A DNA stretch of 54,668 nucleotides, taken from Galbibacter kalidii (GTDB lineage Bacteria > Bacteroidota > Bacteroidia > Flavobacteriales > Flavobacteriaceae). Positions 32,648 through 41,873 of this stretch are shown here, piece by piece. The position numbers were made by a program, and so were the translations under genes. The stretch's first letter is position 1, and each line of letters starts with the position of its first letter. The DNA lies in NCBI RefSeq assembly GCF_026241135.1, contig NZ_JAPFGA010000023.1, positions 1 through 54,668 of the forward strand. The letters are read 5' to 3'. A model generated the notes under the pieces. That model was not told where the DNA came from and made no database searches. It saw nothing but the letters and a program-made list of their open reading frames with translations.

Positions 32648-34801
32648 ATGAAAAAAATAGCTACTACTCTCGGAATTATTTTTTCACTGTTTGCTTTAAA
32701 CAGTTATGGTCAGAACATCAATGCTCCTCAACTTAAGTTTGAGTATGCTTGTCTAAACGAATCTTTCAATTCGTATGAAGCCAATTTTTCATTTACGGAT
32801 GCTCTTTTTAACTCCGACAATACTTTTTATATAGAATTGTCTGATAAAAATGGAAACTTTGACAATCCAACGGTACTTAAATCTGTTACTACAGAAAACT
32901 ATTCCTATGAATTTACAGAAGAATTTTCCTTCCCTGAATCTGTTGCCGGGGAAAATTATAAGATAAGATTGCGATCCACTTCTCCTGCGATGGTAGGTGA
33001 GTCAACCGCTGCTTTTGATGCCTTCTTTGTTCCTAATGTGGCCCTGGTGCTTAATAATTATGATGATGTGAGCTTGTGTGGTAATTCTAGTGCAATATTG
33101 AAGTTGAACGATGATGTCGCAGCAGAATATGTGTGGTATAAAGACGGAGCCCTGCATACTGTTACCACTGAAAATCAGCTTGAAGTGACTGAGCCGGGCG
33201 ATTATTATGCAGAGCCTTATTATGGAAACTGTACCGGACAAATTTATTCCAACTTGGTGATCGTGACAGAAGGGGAGAGTTTTGATATTTCAATCCTTGG
33301 AAACAAAAGTATAGAAGCGTGTTCTGATACCTCAGTGGTTTTAGAAGCTTCAATCGACAATGAAAACTATGTATACACTTGGTATAAAGATGATGTGAAA
33401 ATAGAAGGTTTGTCCGGCTATGCTCCACAATTGACATTGGATGCTGAAACCAATAACTACGGAAGCTATATGTTGGAAGTGACCAACGAAAACGGATGTA
33501 CTTCAGCTTCAAGTCCGGTAAGTATAGAACAAAACAAATCTACTGTAGTTGAAGCAGCTTCGCCATTAAATGCTGTTATTATTGGTGATAACACAGCAAC
33601 GTTAGCTATAGAAACCAATGACACGACAGCTGATATCAATTGGTATAAAGACGGAATCTTGATTGAAGAAGCATATAATGAGTTGAGCATAGTTGTAAAC
33701 GACGAAGGAACATATTATGCTGAAGTAGCTTCAGCTTCGACTTGTGATGGTGTTGTAGAATCATCGACTTTCAATGTTTATGAACCTGTATCTTTTACTG
33801 CGGAAATCAATACTCAAAATCAATACAAATCTTGTGATTCCCAATCCGTTGTTATCGAGTTGTCTGCTTTAAAAGGAACACTTTCCAATGATGATGTGAT
33901 CACTATAGACGAAGGGTTTTTCCATAATTTTGATATGAAATGGATAAAAGACGGTAAGTTTACAGCCATGACTGATGCATCGTTATCACTTGATTATACC
34001 GATAACGGAACATACCAGTTGGAACTTACTTATGAAGATCAAACCTTTACTTCAAATGAATATGAGGTGGTATTGGGACTTCCACAAATGAGTGTAAACA
34101 TCAGCGAACCAATGTCTTGTGTTGACGCTCAGGCACAATTGTCTGCCACCAAGATCGAAGGTGCTGTATATACATGGTACCACAACGGGGAAATGGTAGC
34201 TTCAGGTAGCGGAAATACTTTTACAGCGAGTGAAACAGGTTCGTATGAGGTAGAAGTAAGCTATGGCGGATGCTCTACAATTTCTGAAGCGGTTACTATT
34301 GAACAAGACACAGAAGGACTTATCTCAGTATATCCGGGAGAAGAAATAACCATAACACAGGACAGGACAGTAGAAGCCAACGCCACAGGTGGTGACCGTT
34401 ATGAGTGGATCGACGCCAGCGGAACTGTGGTAAGCACTACTTCACTAATGTCATTTACTGATGAAGGTACTTATTCCTTGATTGCTTATATTGGTGAATG
34501 TACTGTTGAAAAAACCATTGAAGTGGTTTCCAATAATGTGGTAGCCGTTCCAAACATTATCAGTCCGAATAACGATTCCATCAACGATAAATGGACCTTG
34601 CCTGCAAAATATGTCAACGATCCGGATACCGAAGTTGTTATTCGTGATTCTTATGGGTCAACTATTTTAAAAACAAACAAATACGACAACAATTGGCCTA
34701 ATGCTTCAACGAAAACGAGTGCAGAAACAGCCGTTTACTATTACTTTATCAACAAAAAAGGTGAGGATATTAAAAAAGGTTCTATTACCTTAGTTAACTA
34801 A
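32648..34801 (+). CDS. Type IX-secreted Ig-like repeat adhesin (SprB-like partner)
   Basis: A 717-residue exported protein with a signal peptide (Y-G-Q near 22). The middle has five or six Ig-like beta domains that repeat the pattern Y-x-W-Y-K-D-G ... G-x-Y-x-x-E-V (about residues 140-600). The C-terminal 85 residues are a gliding-type sorting domain (I-I-S-P-N-N-D-S-I-N-D-K-W-T-L-P). It is followed 58 bp later by a PorP/SprF gene, the usual arrangement in which the SprF-like protein helps place its cognate adhesin on the surface. It probably acts in adhesion or gliding. Confidence 0.9.
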   Translation: MKKIATTLGIIFSLFALNSYGQNINAPQLKFEYACLNESFNSYEANFSFTDALFNSDNTFYIELSDKNGNFDNPTVLKSVTTENYSYEFTEEFSFPESVAGENYKIRLRSTSPAMVGESTAAFDAFFVPNVALVLNNYDDVSLCGNSSAILKLNDDVAAEYVWYKDGALHTVTTENQLEVTEPGDYYAEPYYGNCTGQIYSNLVIVTEGESFDISILGNKSIEACSDTSVVLEASIDNENYVYTWYKDDVKIEGLSGYAPQLTLDAETNNYGSYMLEVTNENGCTSASSPVSIEQNKSTVVEAASPLNAVIIGDNTATLAIETNDTTADINWYKDGILIEEAYNELSIVVNDEGTYYAEVASASTCDGVVESSTFNVYEPVSFTAEINTQNQYKSCDSQSVVIELSALKGTLSNDDVITIDEGFFHNFDMKWIKDGKFTAMTDASLSLDYTDNGTYQLELTYEDQTFTSNEYEVVLGLPQMSVNISEPMSCVDAQAQLSATKIEGAVYTWYHNGEMVASGSGNTFTASETGSYEVEVSYGGCSTISEAVTIEQDTEGLISVYPGEEITITQDRTVEANATGGDRYEWIDASGTVVSTTSLMSFTDEGTYSLIAYIGECTVEKTIEVVSNNVVAVPNIISPNNDSINDKWTLPAKYVNDPDTEVVIRDSYGSTILKTNKYDNNWPNASTKTSAETAVYYYFINKKGEDIKKGSITLVN

Positions 34802-34859
34802 AATCTATTATCTTAGTGCGCTAAAACTTAAACTAACCCCAAATCCAGTTTAGTTAACT

Positions 34860-36560
34860 ATGCCTAAAAAACACCTACTTACTGTTGGCTTACTACTCGT
34901 GTTTTACATGTCGTTTTCTCAAGTAGAAAACTCCAATCCTGTTGTGATAGACTGGAGACAGCACAACCTGACCAAATACAATAAATTCTTGGTCAATCCC
35001 ACCTATAGTTATGTCAAAAACGATTCCAAAGCCGTTAGTTTTTGGAGTCGTGTGCAATGGACAGGCGTTGAGAATTCCCCACAGACCTATTTGTTGAGTT
35101 ATTCGGGAAAAGTAGGGGAGAACAGCGGAGCTGGTTTGGGACTTTATCAGCAAAACCTAGGATTGCTGGTCGATTCCGGTTTGTTGCTGAACTACGCTTA
35201 CGGGGTAAATTTTACAGAAGATGTAGTGTTAACGGTAGGAATAAACACCACACTTTTCAGACGTGGGTTGAACAAAAATGCAGTTAATTCAGCTGAATCA
35301 GATCCTGCGATCCTGGAAAACCAAGACGATTTTCTGTTCCTCGCCATGCCCGGGATCAATCTTTCCATTGGAAGTGTAGATATGGGGATTTATGCTGAAA
35401 ACATCTTCGATTATAACTTTAACGATGCCAATACAGTGACCGATTTTTCAGATAAGATCTTTTCGGGGCAATTGGGATATACCAAAGCCTTTGATCGTTC
35501 CATAGGTTTTATGGAGGATGCCCGATGGCGAACCCTCGTATATGGAAAGACCCTGCCCAACGAAGATTTTCAATACGGATTCAATTCCTTGATCGATCTT
35601 CCGTACACCGGGTGGTTTCAGGCAGGATACAACAATATTTTTGGAATTTCAGGTGGATTGGGAGTGAGAATAGGAGAGGGAATCAGTATTGGGATCAATT
35701 ATGAAATGGGTACCAGTAAGACGAACAGAGCCTTTGGTAGCACCTACGAAGCGATTGCTTCCATTGAGTTAGGTCCGAGAAAAATGCGTAAAAACAAAAA
35801 TCTGTTAGATCAAGGAGGGAATGTAAAACCGAGCAGGAATGTTGATGACGAAGATTTTGTTTCTTCCGAAGATATAAAACGTAAAAGGGAAGAGGCTGCC
35901 AATAGAATGCTGAATGAAAAACCCGGCAAAAATGATGAAGACGACGCGACTTCCAAATATGCTGTTTATGGTGGAGACAAGGAAACAGAAAGTAAATCAC
36001 CTAATGAAATAAATAAAAATACTACGGTTGAAGAAGGTCAAGAAGAAGTGACAGGAGATGAAGAAGCAGTAGCTGAAAATACTGAAAAAGCTAATGCATC
36101 AGAAGAAAACGATGATGTACAGGAAAACATTCTCACAAAGATGGATAGTACCGCAATCACAGAAGCTGAAGCGTCAAAAATTGAAGACCAATACCAACAA
36201 TACCTCAAGAAAGCCGATTCTGTTGCCAAGGTGATGACAGAAAAAGGGATAGACACTACGGCAGTAACAACGAATGTTTTTGGAGCAAATACCAGCTATA
36301 GGACCATGAATAGCATGCCGGGAGTTGAAAAAGGCTTCTATTTGGTGGTCAATGTGTTTGCTGAAAAAGGATATTTCAACGCTTTTGTAGACGATCTAAG
36401 GTCACGCGGATTCGAACCTAAGTTCTTCCTAAATCCGGAAAATAACTATTACTACGTCTACTTACACAAAACAGATCGGTACGCACCTATAAAAAATTTA
36501 CAGCGAAATAATGTAAACAACACCTATTTTGCTGATAAGTGGGTGTTGTGGGTGAAATAA
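34860..36560 (+). CDS. PorP/SprF-family outer-membrane protein with acidic linker and SPOR-like tail
   Basis: A 566-residue protein. Residues 1-300 form the PorP/SprF beta-barrel (signal peptide, then F-L-V-N-P-T-Y-S-Y-V, L-L-L-N-Y-A-Y-G-V-N). About 330-460 is a highly acidic, disordered linker rich in Glu and Asp. The last 80 residues (G-F-Y-L-V-V-N-V-F-A, F-L-N-P-E-N-N-Y-Y-Y-V-Y-L) look like a SPOR-type domain, which often binds denuded peptidoglycan. Usual SprF proteins are about 310-350 residues, so the tail is an extra that may anchor the barrel to the cell wall. It is in one operon with the upstream adhesin. Confidence 0.88.
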   Translation: MPKKHLLTVGLLLVFYMSFSQVENSNPVVIDWRQHNLTKYNKFLVNPTYSYVKNDSKAVSFWSRVQWTGVENSPQTYLLSYSGKVGENSGAGLGLYQQNLGLLVDSGLLLNYAYGVNFTEDVVLTVGINTTLFRRGLNKNAVNSAESDPAILENQDDFLFLAMPGINLSIGSVDMGIYAENIFDYNFNDANTVTDFSDKIFSGQLGYTKAFDRSIGFMEDARWRTLVYGKTLPNEDFQYGFNSLIDLPYTGWFQAGYNNIFGISGGLGVRIGEGISIGINYEMGTSKTNRAFGSTYEAIASIELGPRKMRKNKNLLDQGGNVKPSRNVDDEDFVSSEDIKRKREEAANRMLNEKPGKNDEDDATSKYAVYGGDKETESKSPNEINKNTTVEEGQEEVTGDEEAVAENTEKANASEENDDVQENILTKMDSTAITEAEASKIEDQYQQYLKKADSVAKVMTEKGIDTTAVTTNVFGANTSYRTMNSMPGVEKGFYLVVNVFAEKGYFNAFVDDLRSRGFEPKFFLNPENNYYYVYLHKTDRYAPIKNLQRNNVNNTYFADKWVLWVK

Positions 36561-36582
36561 AAAAAGGGGCTCCTCGTGAGCC
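36558..36582 (-). terminator. Rho-independent terminator of cydAB
   Basis: GGCTC (36568-36572) pairs with GAGCC (36578-36582). On the minus strand the stem is followed by GGGG read as CCCC and a run of T. It lies about 60 bp after the cydB stop. A CTGCC/GGCAG intergenic hairpin adjoins it at 36583-36597. Confidence 0.6.
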
Positions 36583-36640
36583 TGCCTTTGTCGGCAGACA
36601 AGCTTGCCCAGAAGTAGTTGATTCAAAATCCCGGATTTTT

Positions 36641-37690
36641 TTATTTGGATTTGTTAGTAGGCTTCATATTGGAACCCTCTAAAACTTTAATCATTTTAAA
36701 CGATTTTAAAAGATGGAACAATCCTGGTAAAATAATAACTCCTCCAATTATCAATGAAATTCCCAACACATCAATTACCTTATCCGGTGCTACATTTTCT
36801 AAAAGGCTTATTTCGTTTGTTTTGGTAATAAGAACATAGGGAAAATGAGCCACCATTGCCGCAGCGATAATTAAAATAACTTGCAATCCTGCAAAAAACC
36901 TGCTTAGTATTTTACGACCATTTTTGATATTGATTCGAAGCGGGATGAGTAAAAGTCCAGAAATTATTATTAAAGTTATGCTGTATGGATTTTGAATAAA
37001 GTCTATTATAAAAATATGCTCGTTAAAATAGCCATAAAGGATAAGGAAGAAGCCTGATAGAACAACTACAGAAGTTGCAATACGTGATTTTCTTATGTAA
37101 ATTTTTTCGTGTTCTTCATCAGCTTCACCTATTAACAAGGTTGCGGAGAGGAAAGCGCATAAGGCAGTAAAGAAAATCCCGGTAAGCAACGAGAAGATAG
37201 TAAGCCATGAGTCGATGTATACTTCAGCAAAAGAGAATTGTTCTATATTTTCAGGAGCGATGATGTTACCACTGATTACCGCTCCGAAGGTCATTCCCAA
37301 AAGTAAAGGGGTAAACACACTCGAAAACCGGAATAAACCATTGTAAAGCTTCTGTGATTGGTCTATAACGGCGTCATAGTGCCTGAATATAAAAGAAACA
37401 CCTCTTAAGGTAATACCAACAAGAATTAATGTAAGAGGTATATGTAGACTTATCACAATAATATTAAAATATACCGGAAAGGCTACCCACAATACTACCA
37501 AGACAATAATGATCCAGATATGATTGGCTTCCCAAATGGGACCCATAACCCTGTAAATTGTTTTTTTGGTGATGTTTTGATTTTCTTTAGATGAAAACAA
37601 TTCTACGATACCTGCACCATAATCTGCACCACCAAGCAAAACATAGAGAAAAAGTGAAAATGCTAAAAAGAACAGTACTACATATATCAT
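36641..37690 (-). CDS. cydB: Cytochrome bd ubiquinol oxidase subunit II
   Basis: A 349-residue protein with about nine membrane helices and the typical CydB start (L-G-G-A-D-Y-G-A-G-I-V-E-L) and G-P-I-W-E-A-N-H-I-W motif. With CydA it forms the high-affinity bd oxidase, which reduces oxygen with menaquinol. It overlaps cydA by 4 bp (ATGA). No cydX was recognised, as usual for this phylum. Its own terminator follows. Confidence 0.95.
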   Translation of the reverse strand: MIYVVLFFLAFSLFLYVLLGGADYGAGIVELFSSKENQNITKKTIYRVMGPIWEANHIWIIIVLVVLWVAFPVYFNIIVISLHIPLTLILVGITLRGVSFIFRHYDAVIDQSQKLYNGLFRFSSVFTPLLLGMTFGAVISGNIIAPENIEQFSFAEVYIDSWLTIFSLLTGIFFTALCAFLSATLLIGEADEEHEKIYIRKSRIATSVVVLSGFFLILYGYFNEHIFIIDFIQNPYSITLIIISGLLLIPLRINIKNGRKILSRFFAGLQVILIIAAAMVAHFPYVLITKTNEISLLENVAPDKVIDVLGISLIIGGVIILPGLFHLLKSFKMIKVLEGSNMKPTNKSK

Positions 37691-38994
37691 GACGATGTGT
37701 TTGTTTTGTTAAGAACTCTTATTTGTCGTTGCATTAACCAGGTTACTACCAAAGCCAATACAGAATAAAGGATGAGGTACATATAAAAGCTATAGATCAT
37801 ACCCGGCATGGGGGTAACGGCATCCTTTGTTCTCATGATATTGTATATAATCCAGGGTTGCCTCCCGACTTCGGTAACTACCCATCCGGCTTCGAGTGCC
37901 ATAAACCCAACGGGAGCCATAAGCACAAAAAGCAACCAGAATTTTTGTTTACTGAGCCAGTTCTTCTTCTTGTAACTTAAAAAGAATAGTAATCCAGCCA
38001 ATACCAATAACATGCCAAGGCCTACCATAATTTGAAACGCATAATGGGTAATGGCTACCGGGGGGTGGTTTTCCTTTGGAAAATCGTTTAAACCTTTAAC
38101 TTCAGCATTAAAATCGCCAAAGGATAAAAAGGACAGGGCTTTTGGTATTGAAATTTTGTATTTTACCTCTTGGGTGTCTTCGTTTACAATACCACCTATG
38201 TAAAGCGGCGCCCCTTTTTCGGTATGGTAATGGGCTTCCATGGCAGCTAGTTTAACTGGTTGTCTTTTGGCGATATCTTTGGCAGAAATATCACCGCTTA
38301 CAGGTTGTAACAAAGCTGCAATAGCACCAAAAGTTACGGCAATCTTAAAGGCTTTTTTATGGAGCTCTACATTCCTTTTTTTATAGATCTGATAGGCATG
38401 TATGCCACCAACAGCAAAACCGGTAGCCGTAAAAGCTGCTAAAGTCATATGCAATGCCTGCGAAAACCAGGCAGGATTGAACAAAGCTGCTATGGGATCA
38501 ATATTTAAAAATTCACCATTAACATAATCGAACCCTGATGGAGCATTCATCCAACCGTTGGCTGAGAGTACCAAAATACCTGATGCCACTCCTGATAAAC
38601 CTATGATAATCCCCGTAATCCAGTGAAAACGCTCATTAAGTTTGTTCCATCCATAAAGATAGAATCCCAGTGCGATTGCTTCAACAAAAAAAGCTGTTCC
38701 TTCTAACGAAAAGGGCATTCCGATAATAGGACCGGCATGTTTCATGAATTCGGGCCACAACAACCCCAATTCAAAAGAGAGCGCAGTACCTGAAACAGCC
38801 CCGGTTACAAAAAAGATAGCGACCCCTTTTTGCCAGGACTTTGTTAAGGTTAAATAAATTTTATTACGGGTTTTAAGCCATTTATAGTGAGAGACCACCA
38901 TAAAAAAAGGCATCACCATCCCAATACAAGCAAAAATAATGTGAAAGGCTAGGGTAAAGGCCATTTGGAGTCTCGCAGCGTCAAGATTTTCCAT
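37687..38994 (-). CDS. cydA: Cytochrome bd ubiquinol oxidase subunit I
   Basis: From ATG 38994 (M-E-N-L-D-A-A-R-L-Q-M-A-F) it has 435 residues; ten more in the longer frame are not family-like. It carries haems b558, b595 and d. The Q-loop is the short type. Visible signatures are G-F-x-L-Y-G-W-N, G-W-x-x-x-E-x-G-R-Q-P-W and several membrane histidines. It is the first gene of cydAB. A palindrome at 39050-39067, 56 bp before the start, probably controls it by redox or oxygen state. Confidence 0.95.
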   Translation of the reverse strand: MENLDAARLQMAFTLAFHIIFACIGMVMPFFMVVSHYKWLKTRNKIYLTLTKSWQKGVAIFFVTGAVSGTALSFELGLLWPEFMKHAGPIIGMPFSLEGTAFFVEAIALGFYLYGWNKLNERFHWITGIIIGLSGVASGILVLSANGWMNAPSGFDYVNGEFLNIDPIAALFNPAWFSQALHMTLAAFTATGFAVGGIHAYQIYKKRNVELHKKAFKIAVTFGAIAALLQPVSGDISAKDIAKRQPVKLAAMEAHYHTEKGAPLYIGGIVNEDTQEVKYKISIPKALSFLSFGDFNAEVKGLNDFPKENHPPVAITHYAFQIMVGLGMLLVLAGLLFFLSYKKKNWLSKQKFWLLFVLMAPVGFMALEAGWVVTEVGRQPWIIYNIMRTKDAVTPMPGMIYSFYMYLILYSVLALVVTWLMQRQIRVLNKTNTSS

Positions 38995-39049
38995 AGTAAA
39001 TATTGAAGTAGTTGTGCCTAACAAAGATACTGAAAGCCTAAGTTTTTAA

Positions 39050-39067
39050 TTGTAATTTTCATTACAA
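39050..39067. promoter_or_regulatory. Rex-like palindrome upstream of cydA
   Basis: TTGTAAT, four bases, ATTACAA: perfect 7-bp arms. The geometry is that of Rex sites (TTGTxxx-N4-xxxACAA), and Rex, an NADH/NAD+ sensor, controls cyd genes in several phyla. A CRP/FNR-family protein is an alternative. No rex gene lies in the window. Confidence 0.6.
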
Positions 39068-39096
39068 AAAAGCTCATTTTAACATCTTGTTTCGGA

Positions 39097-41283
39097 TTAA
39101 TAGCAATCCATTTTTAACTGTTGCTTCTTTTGAAAATAATCTAGTGGTTTTTGAATTTGTGTTTCACAGATATCTTCTAATGTTTTAAGTACGTCATCTT
39201 GCATGCTAAGTGAACCGCAGATCATAATAACCCCTCCATTTTGCATGACTTGGGCAATATGATTGGCATCTTTTTTCAAAAGATGTTGTACATATAGCTG
39301 TTCCTTTTCTTTTGATAGTGCCAGATGAAATTTATTTAACTTTTGATTGTTCAGAAAACTATCGATTTGATCCCGGTACAGGTCGAACGACTTTTCGGTA
39401 CGTAAGCCGAGATAAAGATAGGTTTCTATGTCCTTTTTGTTTTCTTCGATCATGCCTAGAAAAGGTGCAATTCCGGTTCCGTTTGCAATTAGGATTACCT
39501 GTGGTGCTTTTTTAGGAAAATGGAAAGCGGTGTTGTTTACCACACGGGCTTTAAGGGAATCGTTTGGATTTAATCCGTTTAAAAATCCGGAGCCCAAACC
39601 GTTGTTGTGGTGTTTTACACTCAATTGAATCGTCCTTCCTTTTTTACCGATGGAATACAGCCGCTCAATATGGTCGTTTTTAGGGTAAACAGCCAACAGG
39701 TCTCCCGAGTTGATCTTCTGGAACCTTTTGGGTTTTAATTTGATTATAAAGGTGTCGTCGGGATTTTTCCGGACATTTGTTTTTTGTAATACCTTAAACA
39801 GCTTGATGTTTTTGGGTTTTATCTTGATGTCTTTCGGAAGTACAACAGCGCTACCTGTATTGTTATTCCACGAAGCAACCCATTCTATAAATGAAGCATA
39901 CGATTTATCGTTTATTTTGCAAACAGGCATCAGACGGTTACCCAATACTTCAAGTTTTTGGTCAACATCAATAGCAAACTGACAGAAATTGGGGTATGCT
40001 AACGACCCAAAACCTATAACGGAATACGAAAATGGTTGTTTCAGTTTTTGATCAGCGACATTCAAAAATTTAGAGGCATTGGTAGGGGCTTCACCTTCAC
40101 CATAGGTTGCTGTGAATACGATAAGATGTTCTAGGTTTTTAAAAGTATCAACATTGTTAAGCTGGGTTATGAATGCTTTTTTTCCGGCTTTCAGTAATGC
40201 TTTGTGAAATAGAATAGCAAAAATCAGGGTATTTCCATTTTCTGAACCAACCAGAATCACATAATCACATTCGTCTTTTTTGTATTTGTTTTTGATTTTT
40301 GATGCCGTACGCTTAAACGTCATCTTAAATCCGGAGTAGATAAAAAACAGGATGTTGACCGTAGCAATGGCCAGAATGACAGACCAAAGGATGCTTCCCT
40401 GCCCCGTATGCCATTCCATACTCAAGTCAGAAAAAATAGTGACCATAGGCGATTTTAATTCGCTTAAAACCTCTCCGGTAAATTGATTCACGACGAGCTC
40501 CCTGCTATTTAGTTTTAAAGTAAAATAATCTTCAACATCGGGAGAAAAAGGAAATTCAATTGATTTGACTTCGGAAAGCATGGTGTTTTTAAAGACGGGA
40601 AATTCTGCCGGATCAATCTTAGGTGATTCATTTATTGCGTCGAAATCTATTTGATGCGTTGTTTCAACTTTAGGAAGTAGGTCAAACTTCTCCAGCGATA
40701 AATATGTTCCTGTAAGGGTAATGATAATGATGGGGATCAAGGACAACCTTCCCAAGACTATGTGATAATACTGTGAAAAATCTTCCTTTACGATCTTGGT
40801 AAAGAATTTTTTTACGCCTCGTTGCCGTTTAATCACTAAGATAGCTCCGCTAATGGCAATCAAGAAGAGGAGGAAGGAGCAAAGCCCGACAAAAAACCGT
40901 CCGACACCTTTTAAAAAAAGGGAACGGTGAAAGTTGGTTATGGTTTGGAAGAATCTGGAAGGCTCTGCCTTTTCACCGAGAAACTCACCGGTTTCAGGAT
41001 TGAAATAACCATTCAAATTATCGCCCTCTTCAGTAAAAACAGAAGCAATAAAAAAATCATTGGCATCTATTTCCATTTCCAAAACCTCGGGATATTTCTC
41101 CTGAAAGGCCTGTGTGGTTTCGGCAAGGCTAATTTTGTCGAGTCCGTCAACCTTATACGGTTTTATCCGGTTGGAAATAGGTTCGAATGCTAAAATAACC
41201 CCTGTAACAGCGGCTAAAACAATAAAAACAAAAGAAGATACAGCCAAGGCCAAGTGACTGTATCTCCAAATTGAAATGGTCAT
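39097..41283 (-). CDS. PepSY-membrane / flavodoxin / FAD-NAD(P) reductase fusion
   Basis: A 728-residue membrane protein. Residues 1-330 are a PepSY-associated four-helix membrane unit (W-R-Y-S-H-L-A-L-A at the start, F-H-R-S-L-F-L at about 113, the last helix near 320) with His residues suited to haem. Residues 345-490 are a flavodoxin domain (V-G-S-E-N-G-N-T, T-A-T-Y-G-E-G-E-A-P), and 500-728 a FAD/NAD(P)-binding reductase like CysJ (A-N-G-T-G-I-A-P-F-L, C-G-S-L-S-M-Q-D-D-V). It should carry electrons from cytoplasmic NAD(P)H across the membrane. It neighbours DUF2271 and the haem-uptake genes, so reduction of ferric iron or haem, or of the flavinylated partner, is likely. Confidence 0.85.
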   Translation of the reverse strand: MTISIWRYSHLALAVSSFVFIVLAAVTGVILAFEPISNRIKPYKVDGLDKISLAETTQAFQEKYPEVLEMEIDANDFFIASVFTEEGDNLNGYFNPETGEFLGEKAEPSRFFQTITNFHRSLFLKGVGRFFVGLCSFLLFLIAISGAILVIKRQRGVKKFFTKIVKEDFSQYYHIVLGRLSLIPIIIITLTGTYLSLEKFDLLPKVETTHQIDFDAINESPKIDPAEFPVFKNTMLSEVKSIEFPFSPDVEDYFTLKLNSRELVVNQFTGEVLSELKSPMVTIFSDLSMEWHTGQGSILWSVILAIATVNILFFIYSGFKMTFKRTASKIKNKYKKDECDYVILVGSENGNTLIFAILFHKALLKAGKKAFITQLNNVDTFKNLEHLIVFTATYGEGEAPTNASKFLNVADQKLKQPFSYSVIGFGSLAYPNFCQFAIDVDQKLEVLGNRLMPVCKINDKSYASFIEWVASWNNNTGSAVVLPKDIKIKPKNIKLFKVLQKTNVRKNPDDTFIIKLKPKRFQKINSGDLLAVYPKNDHIERLYSIGKKGRTIQLSVKHHNNGLGSGFLNGLNPNDSLKARVVNNTAFHFPKKAPQVILIANGTGIAPFLGMIEENKKDIETYLYLGLRTEKSFDLYRDQIDSFLNNQKLNKFHLALSKEKEQLYVQHLLKKDANHIAQVMQNGGVIMICGSLSMQDDVLKTLEDICETQIQKPLDYFQKKQQLKMDCY

Positions 41284-41319
41284 CCGATATTTTTGTTATT
41301 TGTTAACTGTTCCCTTCCC

Positions 41320-41363
41320 GTCTCAGGCGGGAGGGCTACCTGTCTGCCGGTGAGGCAGGGGGA
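41320..41363. repeat. Dispersed CTGCC/GGCAGG intergenic repeat
   Basis: CCCGTCTCAGGCGGGAG followed by CCTGTCTGCCGGTGAGGCAGG forms two adjacent hairpins. Related words occur at 3465, 9062 and 36583 in this window. Confidence 0.5.
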
Positions 41364-41370
41364 GGGGCTT

Positions 41371-41853
41371 TTAATTAGGCAACATACGGATGTAGCGTAT
41401 ATAGCCTTTTCCTTCATGCTTTCCTTTTATATTTTCTCTTGTTAACGGGAACTGTATGTCTTTAACATAGTATTCCTTGTCTTCTACAGCAGTTTCAAAA
41501 CGGATGCTGTAACCAGCGTCTATCTTATCATTTTCAATCTCTATTACATTGATAGCACGTGCACCGCCGGCAATGGTTGCTCCGGTAATGGCATCGATGT
41601 CATTGCGTTTCTTTCCATAGAAATTCCACCATTGGGTAATATCGTGGTACCATTCGGTATCGTCCCCCTGAACGTACAATGTTTTTTCGTATTCACCTTC
41701 AGGATTAATGAGGGAAATAACCACATAGGCAGCTTCACCTGTATAATTCGTCATTTGTATCATACACTTATACTTTGAAGCCGGGGCAGTGGTAAAAGAA
41801 TAAATACCCAAAACGGCAATACTGAAAATGATTAGGTACTTTAATTTTTTCAT
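41371..41853 (-). CDS. DUF2271 protein with a flavinylation-type motif
   Basis: A 160-residue exported protein with an N-terminal signal or anchor helix (5-22). The DUF2271 fold is beta-rich (M-I-Q-M-T-N-Y-T-G-E-A-A-Y-V, D-I-T-Q-W-W). Residues 87-93 read D-A-I-T-G-A-T, which matches the D-x-x-T-G-A-T motif that ApbE flavin transferase uses to attach FMN to the last Thr in FMN-binding domains and reported flavinylated families. It lies one gene downstream of ankyrin and upstream of the PepSY reductase in one direction, so it may be the extracytoplasmic electron acceptor of that reductase. No apbE gene is in the window. Confidence 0.82.
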   Translation of the reverse strand: MKKLKYLIIFSIAVLGIYSFTTAPASKYKCMIQMTNYTGEAAYVVISLINPEGEYEKTLYVQGDDTEWYHDITQWWNFYGKKRNDIDAITGATIAGGARAINVIEIENDKIDAGYSIRFETAVEDKEYYVKDIQFPLTRENIKGKHEGKGYIRYIRMLPN

Positions 41854-41873
41854 TGATCTAATTATATTGAGTT

